Source of the DNA: Ichthyophis bannanicus
Lineage: Eukaryota > Chordata > Amphibia > Gymnophiona > Ichthyophiidae
NCBI GenBank assembly: GCA_033557465.1
Contig: CM066037.1
Span: forward strand, 512,670,686-512,734,685
DNA: 64,000 nt
Reading direction: 5' to 3'
The notes under the pieces were generated by a model. It had not been told where the DNA came from. It ran no database searches and worked only from the letters and a program-made list of their open reading frames with translations. Position 1 is the stretch's first letter. Each line of letters begins with the position of its first letter. Positions 55,853 to 64,000 of this stretch are shown piece after piece. Both the position numbers and the translations under genes were made by a program.

Positions 55853-56640
55853 TCCCCTCCCTCTTTCCCCGGCTCACAAACTTGGGGTCATCTTTGACTC
55901 CTCTTTCTCTCTCTGCATACATCCAATGAATAGCTAAATCATGTTTCTCTCTATAGCAGTGGTTCTCAACCCAGTCCTCTGGGACCCCCAGGCAAGTCAG
56001 GTTTTCAGGATATCCACAATGAAGATGCATGAGAGATCGGCATTCACTGCTTCCATTGTATGCCGATCTATCTCTTGCATATTCATTGAGGATATCCTGA
56101 AAACCTGACTTGCCTGGGGGTCCTAGAGGGACTGGGTTAAGAACCACTATGGCATCAAAAAACATTGTTCCTTATTTTCTGAACACACTACCCAAGACCC
56201 TTATGCACTCTCTAGTCATCTCCCATTTAGACTATTGCAAACTGTTCCTCATTAGTCTCCCCCTGAATAATCTCCCTCTCCTGTATGAAGTTCAAACTTC
56301 TCCTCCTGACCTACAAGTGCATTCATTCTGCAGCACCTCATTAGCTGCCCTCTTATCTCTGACACCCCCTCCTCAAGAACTCCACTCATCAGTCCAATCC
56401 CTTTTATCTCTCCCCTTCTACTGCAAATTCCAGACTTTGTTTCCCTGAGCGGATTACCTGAGTCAGTACATCTCCAGTCCTGTTCAAATCTAGAAAAACA
56501 CACCCCTTCAAGGCTGTTTTTGAATCCCTGCACCCCTTGTTCTCCTGTTAACCACCCATATATATGTTTAACCATTTCTCCTCGTTTTTTACCCTAGTCC
56601 CCCATTTGTGTATTTTGAAAGGATTGTAAGCCTATGCCTT
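55853..56640 (+). mobile_element. L2 LINE, right part (continues from 35,335)
   Basis: SPSPPSFPGSQTLGVIFDSS then FSLSAYIQ (55,853-55,945), interrupted by a MITE. It resumes with KTLMHSLVISHLDYCKLFLI, SLPLNNL, YEVQTSPPDLQVHSF and a 3' UTR to about 56,640 (TTTTGAAAGGATTGTAAGCC), all L2 C-terminal features. Confidence 0.75.
55957..56150. mobile_element. hAT-type palindromic MITE in the L2 LINE
   Basis: CAGTGGTTCTCAACCCAGTC at the left is inverted at the right (GACTGGGTTAAGAACCACTA). The core (CAGGATATCCACAATGAAGA against GAGGATATCCTG) is shared with the MITEs at 24,674 and 47,380. I could not find a convincing 8-bp duplication. Confidence 0.75.
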
Positions 56641-56691
56641 CTAGTGCTATACAATTAGTAGTTTGAACTTTTTTTTTTTTTTTTTTTTAAG

Positions 56692-56754
56692 AGCGATGAC
56701 AATGAACAAGAGCGTCTATCAGACACAGAAGAGGGAACAAACAAGGAAAGTCAG
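56692..56754 (+). CDS. PPP1R12A: PPP1R12A exon, 21 codons
   Basis: The exon encodes SDDNEQERLSDTEEGTNKE then SQ, the acidic segment following FWTQD in MYPT1. It lies after a poly-T tract with acceptor TTTAAG ending at 56,691 and donor GTAGTA at 56,755. Phase is 0 on both sides, so it joins the exon at 23,924 and the 20-nt exon at 62,669 in frame. An alternative acceptor two bases downstream would break the frame. Confidence 0.9.
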
Positions 56755-57017
56755 GTAGTATTCCCCATTATTTAAATTTGGATTTTTTTTAGCATTTTTA
56801 GGTCTTGAAAAATATAACTTTTTGTAGTTTTAACTGTTGACATGAACATTTTCTGTCTATAGAGGACTATGTCTGCATACTGGAGGGGAAAATGCATTTT
56901 CGAATTTGAACTTGTTGAGCAATGTTCTTAATGCTTAACCTGTAATAGGCTTGTATTGCCATATAACTTCAACAGTATCAGAATAAAATCTTTCTAATCT
57001 GATATCTGTATTTTTCC

Positions 57018-58184
57018 CGTGGAGAAGCGGGATAAGTGTTCATATATGGGTGATGTTGCTGATTGAGCCCTTATTCTTCATTGGCAACGAGAATCTTTTT
57101 CAGCACCTATCAGAAGTTTTTAGAAGGTTTCTACCATGCATGCATATTCCTATCTACTGTTGCCACACCATTTTCCTCAGTCTTCTTCAGCTGCAGATGT
57201 TTAGCAATTTTTGCTTCCTGTTCCACGTTTGCAAGTTTTGTTTTCCTGACCTTACTGTCGCGTGCTGTTTGTCCTCTTAGCTTCTTTAGTTAAGTGTTTT
57301 TCGGTTACTTTAAATTTTATTTTATTTCCACATCACCTCTATAGACAACGTTTAGATTTTAGATGATCCGGATGTATATAATGTGTTTGTTTTTTTTATC
57401 TTAGAATAGTTTGATTTTGCAGCAGCTTTTTTTCCGGGTAATATGTCCCAGAAACCTGCCAGTGAGTTTAAAAAATCACCAAGTGTGGAAGGGACCCATG
57501 CCTATTTCAGACACCCACCCACAAATGATGACAGAGGGCTTCAGCGTCAAGAGAATGCACAAATGTATTTTTGGCGCTGTGGAGTCCAATCCATAGTCAC
57601 TGGCATTGGTAGCACTGTCTCCATGGCCTCAAGGGGTGCTCAAACGCAATCTGAGCTGAGCACCCATAGGTTGCCCCAGCATCCGTCACCTACAGATACT
57701 GGCCTCAGGAAGAGGAGAGTTTTGTCATCCTTGTCTTTTGGCATTGAGGACCAAGGGTGTCTAGCAGGCTGTGCTGCATCAAAACACAGGTTCATCAGAG
57801 TATGATGTCTAGAACACCAAGGGTTCCCAGTCTCAATCCTGAAACCAACCCCGACGCAAGAATTGCCTATCCCTCTTGAAGATATAGGGGCCATATTAGA
57901 CTCCACAAGACTGAGACCAACCTGCTGATACTCCAGATTCAGGGAATGCCAGCTGAACCTGCTGTAGACCCCCTTGCCTTCGGCAATGGCAGCCCTGGAG
58001 AAGTGGCTGATGAAGATGAGCTTAAAGCTCTGACAGCTTTGATCCTGGTACATCAAGAGGTCTATCCTATCCTCATCCCACCACCTGCCTTCAGTAGAGG
58101 TATTGTCATTGAGGCATGGAAGGGCCTTAACACAGATACACTGGAGAGTGATATCGGCTAATCTGCTATTAAGGACTGATCATT
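57018..58184 (+). mobile_element. DIRS 5' fragment (copy G): terminus plus gag start
   Basis: GAGAAGCGGGATAAGTGTTC, ATATATGGGTGATG, TTTTTAGAAGGTTTCTACC and ATGCATGCATATTCC follow the left terminus of the DIRS-D/E family. The downstream part (57,443-58,160) contains an open frame in the gag position with Ser/Arg-rich composition but few recognisable blocks. The element is cut at about 58,185 by a LINE-B copy. Confidence 0.55.
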
Positions 58185-58838
58185 CTGCATGTCATCAGAA
58201 GTCATTGTTGCATAGGCTGTCCCAAAGGAGCCCCATTTCCCTTAGGAAGAAAATAAGAAACAGCATAAGCACTGGCAAGCTAAATGCAAGGCACTGATGA
58301 GGAAGGCAAAAAATGTGAAAAGAAATATGCCATAAACTTACAATAAAAACTTTTTCAGGTATATATGAAGCAAAAAGCTGGTGAAGGAGTCACTTGGAGC
58401 ATTACATGATCAAGGAGTAAAAGGGAAGACAAGGCTATAGCTGGGAGACTAAGTGAATTCCTTGCTTCGACCTTTACTAAGGAAGACATGAGGAAGCTAG
58501 CTACCCATGGCAGAAAGGGTATAAAACGGTGATGAGCCAGAAGAGCGGCTCATCCTGGAAAGTGTAGTAGAACAAATTGATAAACTAAAGAGCAGCAAAT
58601 CACTTGGACCAGATGGAATACACCAAAGTGTGCTGAGAGAACTCTAAAGATGTAATCGTACAACTAGTATTAGTGATTTTAAACCTATCATTTAAATAGT
58701 CTGATACCAGAAGATTGGAGAGTGGCCAGCATAATGCCTATTTTTAAAATGGGCTCCAGGGGCGATCCAGGAAACTACAGGCCGGTGAGCCTAATGTCTA
58801 TGCTGGGCAAAATGATGGAAAACACTATTAAGAACAAA

Positions 58839-59262
58839 GGACCCAATATTCAGTGCTGCAACTAGCCATTCTAATGTGGCTAATCGCCGCCACTGAATCA
58901 GATCAGATATTCAATGCTGGAGCCATATTTGGCAACCAGCATTGAATACATGGGTCAGCTGGATAGCACAGAGGCTAACCAGGCAGCGATGACAGTCAGC
59001 TGCTGCCCGGTTAGCTTTGGTGGCGAAAGTTAGGACCGTCTTTATTGTGCCTAACTTTCACCACTTAATGATAACCACTTAGAGAATCACCACTAGCCAG
59101 TTCTCCCCGGGTACCACCCCCGCTTCGTCCCCCCAAATGCCCTGACGCTAGTCAGTTCGTATGAGGGCGTGCAGCAGTGGCACCCGTGGATGTTCAGCAG
59201 CACTAACCAACCATGTTAGTGCTGCTGCTGAATATCCTGCAATAATTTTAAATATCGGACCC
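58839..59262. mobile_element. MITE-like insertion, 424 bp
   Basis: It splits the LINE-B frame between KNK and the following IIGYLDRHALMG. Ends GGACCCAATATTCAG and (inverted) GGGTCCGATATTTA are imperfect inverted repeats; internally TTCAGTGCTG is mirrored by CAGCAGCACTAACC-type sequence. A 3-4 bp duplication (CAAA) is possible. Class unassigned. Confidence 0.55.
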
Positions 59263-59414
59263 AAAATTATTGGATACTTGGACAGACATGCTTTAATGGG
59301 GTAAGGGGTAAAGTTAACATGGTCTTACTCAAAGAAAATCTTACCTCGCAGTCTAATCCATTTCTTTGGAGGCATGAATAAACATGTGGATAAAGGCGAG
59401 ACAATTGATATAGG

Positions 59415-59972
59415 GGGGCTTTCCGTTCAGAACATCAAGGCTCCGGTGCGCCCGATCCTGTGGGGCACATCTAGCCCCTGCAGGATAGAATTGCGACTAG
59501 GTCTGTATGTGCAGGCCCGGGACCCGATGTTGGTCGGCCTGCATGTACAGGCCTCTGCCCAGCTAACTCAGTTAAGGCACCTGAGTGAAGCTATGACACC
59601 ATGGTGTCTGGAGCCACGATCTCTGGCCGCCACCGACTGTCTCCTTTTCCCACAGCCCAACCCCCAATCTGGCCTCACCTGCACTCGCCTCACCTTTCGT
59701 CTGTCGCCTGACCACCTGTCCCACGACATCTAGGGGCACTTATTTCACCTTCAAGGTGGAATAAGTCCCCCATCCAGTCTGGTGGCCACGGACATACAGG
59801 GCTGACATCAGAATCGGCCCTGTATGTCCGGGGCTGCAGACCGCCCAGCTCCCCCCTCTAACTCCCCCCTCTTCCCGCTCCGTCTAGCCTCCCTTACCAA
59901 ACCCCTTGTTCATATGGGGAGATTAGCCAAGGGGGCTGAATAGCGGGCATGGACGTCCGGCTTGGAATGACT
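59415..59972. other. Unclassified GC-rich insertion, about 560 bp
   Basis: It interrupts LINE-B motif A between TIDI and VYLDFQ. Only a short ATAG can be duplicated at the edges. There are no terminal inverted repeats or tail that I can see. A perfect 13-bp hairpin arm pair GGACATACAGGGC / GCCCTGTATGTCC lies at 59,789-59,830. A 119-codon open frame here starts in LINE-B sequence and is probably accidental. Confidence 0.5.
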
Positions 59973-59981
59973 CAGATAGTG

Positions 59982-60262
59982 AGGGAGGAGTGGTCTAGTG
60001 GTTAGGACAAGGTACTTCAGGCCAGAGGGCCGGGGGTTCAAGTCCCACCTGGGGACAGCAATCTCAGGCCGGAGGGACTGGGATTTCTAGTCCTGTAGGC
60101 ACTCCTTGTGGTCTTGGGCAAGCCACTTAACCCTCCATTGCCCATGTTCCCTGTAAGTATTAGCGTATGTGTGTCATATCCCCTCGTGTTAAATGTATCC
60201 CCCAATTGACCGCTTTGACCCGGTGAAAAGCGGGATATAAATACAGCTAAATAAATAAAATA
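59982..60262 (+). mobile_element. tRNA-derived CORE/MIR-like SINE, 281 bp
   Basis: Box A-like GTGGTCTAGTGGTTAGG and box B GGGTTCAAGTCC are in tRNA spacing. They are followed by the CORE-like CTTGGGCAAGCCACTTAACC and a LINE-type tail (GCGGGATATAAATACAGC, then AAATAAATAAAA). It is flanked by perfect 8-bp duplications AGATAGTG at 59,974-59,981 and 60,263-60,270. A truncated relative is at 42,558. Confidence 0.88.
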
Positions 60263-60841
60263 AGATAGTGTATTTAGACTTTCAGAAAGTGTTTGACAAA
60301 GTCACATATTGGAGACTCCTGAGAAAGTTAAAAAAAAAATTAAATCATGCCATAGGAGGCAGTGTCCTAATGTGGCTTGGAAACTGGTTGAGAGATGGAA
60401 AACACAGAATAGAGATGAATATTCAATTTTCTCAATGGAGGAAGGTGAATAGTAGAGTACCCCAGGGATCTGTATTGCGACCAGTGCTTTTTAACATTTT
60501 TATAAATGATCTGGAATCGGGAGCAAGAAGCAAGGTGATTAAATTTGCAGTGGATGCCAAATTATTCAGAGTTGTTAAATTTGCATGTGGATTGTGAGAA
60601 ACTGGAGGAGGGCCTTGTGAAGCCGATGAATTTAATGTGGACAAGTGCAAAGTGATGCCTATAGGTAAGAATAACCCAAACTAGAAGTACACAATGCTAG
60701 GTTCTACATTAGTGGCCTCCACCCAAGAAAAGCATATAGGTGTGGTCATAGACAATACATTGAATTCTTTTGCTCAGTGTGCTGCGTCAGCCTAAAAAGG
60801 AAACGCATTATTACAAATCATTAGGAAAGGAAAGACTAATT

Positions 60842-61222
60842 ATACATTGAGAGAGAGAATATTTTCTCCTATCTGTTTTAAATGTGCTACTTTGTAGCTT
60901 CATGCCGTGTCCCCTAGTCCTTGTTTTTGAAAGAGTTAATCAATGTGCATCTACCCATCCCACTCCACTTAGGATTTATAGAACTGTCATATCTTCCCTC
61001 AGGCATCTCCTCCTCCAGGCTGAAGAGCCCTAACCTCTTTTGCCTTTCCTCATAGGAGAGTCATTCCATTTTCTTTATCATTTGGTCACCCTTCTCTGTA
61101 ACCTTTCTAATGCAGATATATATTTTTTTTTTGAGATGTGGAGACGAGATCTGTACACAGTATTCAAGGTGCAGTCGCACCATGGAGTGATACAGAGGCA
61201 TTTGATATCCTCTGCTTAATTT
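60842..61222 (-). other. Inverted segment within the LINE-B copy
   Basis: On the minus strand it reads GYQMPLYHSMVRLHLEYCVQ, KVTEKGDQMIKKMEWLSYEE, RLGLFSLEEE and ENIFS, which is the exact piece of LINE-B missing between the plus-strand parts ending at 60,841 and resuming at 61,223. Both neighbours are in plus orientation. It is therefore an in-place inversion of about 380 bp. Confidence 0.75.
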
Positions 61223-61465
61223 TTGATTAGAAAGCATTGCCAGTAGATATAGCAAAAACAGATAGTGTAGCTGTATTTGAAAAAAGGCTTGGACAGATTC
61301 TTGAAGGAAAAGCCCATAAACAGTGTAGTCCAAGAGAAAATCTGGGGATAAGTAGCATGGAACTAGCTACTCGAGATTTGTAGTTACTCGTGACCTTATT
61401 TGGAACCAAGATGCTGGGCTTGGTGGACCTTTGGTCTGACCCAGTATGCCATTTCTTATGTTCTT

Positions 61466-62668
61466 ATCATACAAATACCTTGAGATCAAAGGAATGGACT
61501 GTACTTTGCCACAGTGATAGTTTTGAAAAAATACTTAGTTTGAAAAGATAGCAGCTAGTTATGTTTTTGAACATACATTTGCATATTGTTCTGGAAACCA
61601 GACGGTATGGTATTGGTATTTATAAATGAAATCCATTAGTTCTTTAAGAGATGCTGTCAGTTTTATATCTCGTCTGCATACAAGCAAGTGTTTAGAAACA
61701 GGGGAAATAAGAGGATGTAATATACTGATGGACATAACTGTAGCAAAAACAAAGCTAAGGGAAGAGACCTGAAGAGCAAGTCTCGGAGCACGGAAGGAAA
61801 ATTTTAAACAAAAAAATATTTAAAGCTTATTCTGATAAGAGGCTGTAATGAAAACTTGACAAGCAAGCTACATCGTTTAATGGTAGAAGTCTCTGGCAAA
61901 TGTTTTTAAATTATCTAAGATTTCTTTAGCTATCTACTGATATTGTGTATAATTAGAAGAAAAATAATTCTAAAACTAATCTGCAATCAACCTCAATCCG
62001 TCTATCGAGTGAATATTTCATAATGAAAGTGCTAAATTCATTAATATGTCGTGGAGCTCCAGACTTCCAAAAAAGATCATTAATTTATATGGAAGGGTAC
62101 AGGAGTTCCTCTTCAAAACCTATTGTAATGATGCAGTTACAACAGAATTAATTTGTTATAGTATACCGTACCTAATTTGTTGTAGGCAGAGTTTGATTTT
62201 ATTATATTATAGATTTCTGACTGATCACTTTACCAGGAAGCTTTGAGACATTATTCCACCTCCATTATTCAAAAGCAGTCTTCAGAGTTGCAAATTCAGT
62301 TTAAATACTGTAACTGTAAAATGGGCAGAAGGCTAAGACTACTCCCTCTAATGCACAACTGTGTATCATTGTAGAGCTGGCGTTCTTGGGCTAGCTCATC
62401 CTTTCATTCTCCCAGGATGGATGGAAATGAAGAACTACTAGTAACCGGTCATACTTGTGCAAACTGTCTGGAAAGTACTTTGGAGAAAAGCTTTCCTAAC
62501 ATTGTTCTCAGAGAGCCAAGTTGAACATTCTGTGTTGTTGGATAATAATGTTGAATATATTTGGTATTTCTTTGTCTTCTGCCTCAAATAGATGATGAAC
62601 ACTTGTTCTGCTTCATATGATACATGGCCTGAACTTTAATGCCCTCCTTTTTTCTTTTTTCTTTCCAG
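61466..62668. other. Intron sequence, nothing recognised, ending in a splice acceptor
   Basis: AT-rich sequence without repeat pairs I could find. It ends in the strong polypyrimidine tract and acceptor TTTCTTTCCAG at 62,658-62,668. Confidence 0.6.
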
Positions 62669-62688
62669 AACGATGGGCTCCATTCAAG
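62669..62688 (+). CDS. PPP1R12A: PPP1R12A microexon, 20 nt
   Basis: AACGATGGGCTCCATTCAAG encodes NDGLHS plus the first two bases of an arginine codon completed by the next exon. The acceptor CTTTCCAG and donor GTATGC are both canonical. Upstream and downstream exons join in frame only if this 20-nt exon is included, or if an equivalent exon of the same phase is used. The resulting ...SQNDGLHSRHNTGS... sits where vertebrate MYPT1 has a QTDSISRYE-like stretch. Too short to be predicted by ORF length. Confidence 0.8.
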
Positions 62689-63026
62689 GTATGCTTTCTT
62701 GTGAAGTAACTGTTGCATTATACTTATGAAGCCTCTGTCCCATGCCCTAATAGTGAACATTTGAGCATCAAATTTACTAAGCTGTACTTCAGTGTATTCA
62801 CAAATCAGATTAAAGACAATGATGAAATTGCATCAGTCGCAATAAATTAACGTTGATACGTGGTTATAGCTTATTTTTCATTTGAATCATGAGCTAAGGT
62901 AAGGTCTAGAATATCTATAGAATGGACCTTTAAATAAAAAAAGAACTTATAAAGTGTGATACCTGGCAGAAATATATACCTGACAGCTCTTAAAACAAGT
63001 ATTTGAAGGTGTATATTCTTTTGAAG

Positions 63027-63168
63027 GCACAATACAGGTTCTGCTAATACGCCCTCTATTGACCGCTACGATGCACTGCTGGGCCGTACTGGATCTTACA
63101 GCTGCTTGGACAGCCGAAAACCATATAGCAGCAGGATAGAGAGAGAAGATCCATCTGACTTTAAAAAG
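63027..63168 (+). CDS. PPP1R12A: PPP1R12A exon preceding the leucine-zipper region
   Basis: The exon encodes HNTGSANTPSIDRYDALLGR, TGSYSCLDSRKPYSSRIERE and DPSDFKK. DRYD-LLGR-GSYS-L, RKPYSSR and DFKK are MYPT1 hallmarks just before the C-terminal coiled coil that binds PKG. The next exon, beyond the window, should start LYEQ. The acceptor is TTTTGAAG ending at 63,026; the closer AATACAG (63,037) would shift the frame into a stop. The donor is GTATAT at 63,169. Leaving phase is 0. Confidence 0.92.
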
Positions 63169-64000
63169 GTATATGGCTTACTGAACTGCCAGGATTACAG
63201 TAATTTCTACGGTCATTTCCTGTGGGAACTTTCACCTCCTTTACTCTTACTGGAAACCTGAGGTTTATAGAAATCTGTTTTATAGCATATTAATTTACCA
63301 GTCTGCTGTCTGGTTATGCTATGATAATTCCAGTTTTTTGTATAACACTTTCCTAACAAATATTTGTTTCTTTGACTATACAAATTCTTTAGGTAGTACT
63401 TGTGAGGTTGTCACAATGGCTATTAGTGGGGAAGGCTGCAGACTGTAATATTCAATGTACTTGTGGCTTAACCTTTCAGCATATGTACAAAGGCAGCAAT
63501 CACTTTTCAGCAGTTTCACTGAAAAATACTATAAGGGAAAACTGTTTACAGGAATTGTAGGCAACAAAGTTGCAATTCCTTGTAAATTATTTTTCGACCC
63601 ACTGCTTTTCCTCATTCTGCCAAATTGTGTGCGACATTGTAGACTTAGAAAAGGTTTTAGATAAGAAAAAGTGAACATTAAGAGTTCTAACTCATTAATG
63701 CAATTGAGAATCATCGTAAATCAGCAGCAAGCATAGTGCACAATCTGCATTTTGTGTGTTCAGGTTTGTGGGATTTTAGGAAAATTTTAGAACATCTAAT
63801 AGTGCCTTGTGGGGATGGTCCATGTATCTGTACACACATGCAAACAAGCCTGTGTGTGTGGATAAAGGCAGGAGTGGCCCAGGGAAGTTGGGCCCTGCTA
63901 CTTGAAGACTTAGGTGGGGAAGTGCCAAAGTTGATTCTACAGACTCTAACGCCCCCCCCCCCCCACCATGGCACAAAAGTGGGGAAAAAAACCCGTATCA
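63169..64000. other. Next PPP1R12A intron, nothing recognised
   Basis: From the donor to the window end there is no repeat pair or coding frame that I can support. A poly-C run lies at 63,952-63,964. Confidence 0.6.

Larger units (their letters stand above)
58185..61465 (+). mobile_element. LINE-B copy with three insertions and a local inversion
   Basis: Read in pieces: linker (GNSIS-KHWQAKCKALM near 58,265), KLKSSKSLGPDGIHQSVLRE (58,580), NYRPVSLMSMLGKMMENTIK (58,790), motif [19 protein letters not shown] (60,268), [38 protein letters not shown] and a broken FAVDAK (normally FADD). The 3' end at 61,223-61,465 (AVFEKRLGQILEGKAHKQ, then GACCCAGTATGCCATTTCTT). Interruptions are a MITE (58,839-59,262), a GC-rich insert (59,415-59,972), a SINE (59,982-60,262) and an inverted segment (60,842-61,222). 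Confidence 0.78.

Noticed and set aside
59374..59733. 119-residue open frame as a gene
   Set aside because: It starts in LINE-B sequence (MNKHVDKGETIDI) and runs by chance into the GC-rich insert; no motif is visible.
60030..60060. Possible functional tRNA gene (box B GGTTCAAGTCC)
   Set aside because: It lies in the head of a SINE with a CORE region, tail and target duplication; no cloverleaf with a proper acceptor stem can be drawn.
21817..63168. PPP1R12B (MYPT2) as the host gene
   Set aside because: The exons follow the PPP1R12A pattern (NRPNSL-GITSAY, KEGEDKSQ, RRSTGVSFWTQD, DRYD-LLGR-GSYS). As I recall it, PPP1R12B has a different sequence after the QEAE motif.
63038..63168. Splice acceptor AATACAG at 63,037 for the last exon
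   Set aside because: After the 20-nt exon this choice gives an immediate in-frame stop; the acceptor TTTTGAAG at 63,026 keeps the MYPT1 frame.

Overview
This window is a eukaryotic, almost certainly vertebrate, intronic stretch. Six short plus-strand exons (21,817-22,014; 22,472-22,649; 23,803-23,924; 56,692-56,754; 62,669-62,688; 63,027-63,168) join in frame with canonical AG/GT borders. They encode the C-terminal third of PPP1R12A (MYPT1, the myosin phosphatase targeting subunit), including the second Rho-kinase site (RRST-GVSFW). The exons are clearly diverged from the human protein as I recall it. One intron is 32.8 kb and another exceeds 21.8 kb. With the abundance of DIRS, CR1/L2 and Penelope-like elements, this suggests an amphibian with an expanded genome, such as a caecilian or salamander. 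That is inference, not proof. No tRNA, rRNA, CRISPR array or bacterial gene is present.

Region 1 (1-21,816, upstream intron): a broken DIRS element (A, 1-2,759); an L2-like LINE (2,765-5,640) interrupted by a 688-bp palindromic insertion with a 15-bp target duplication; and a three-level nest. In the nest, a CR1-like LINE here called LINE-B (7,050-7,652 and 15,251-17,610) is split by a second, nearly intact CR1 LINE (CR1-A). CR1-A is in turn split in its 3' UTR by a 4.6-kb, nearly perfect palindrome carrying a GIY-YIG endonuclease fragment of Penelope type, flanked by a 17-bp target duplication. Antisense LINE-B pieces follow, including an SGNH-esterase ORF1, then degenerate L1-like and DIRS pieces.

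Region 2 (21,817-23,924): three exons, with small SINE- and MITE-like repeats between them.

Region 3 (23,925-56,691, the giant intron): two nested DIRS-type elements without recognisable RT (25,227-33,701 outer; 26,911-32,633 inner) keep diagnostic inverted termini and internal complementary regions (ICRs). An L2 LINE (34,690-35,335 and 55,853-56,640) is split by about 20.5 kb of DIRS elements nested in DIRS elements (C containing D and E, plus F at its right edge). These are themselves carrying SINE, hAT-MITE, L2 and CR1 insertions. DIRS-F has its interior flipped relative to its termini.

Region 4 (56,755-64,000): a DIRS 5' piece, a LINE-B copy containing a MITE, an unclassified GC-rich insert, a tRNA-derived SINE and a local 380-bp inversion, then a 20-nt microexon and the last visible exon.

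The only host gene is PPP1R12A. Everything else is layered transposable-element history. The most unusual items are the Penelope-type fold-back palindromes, the DIRS element with inverted interior, and the DIRS elements that kept termini and ICR but no recognisable RT.
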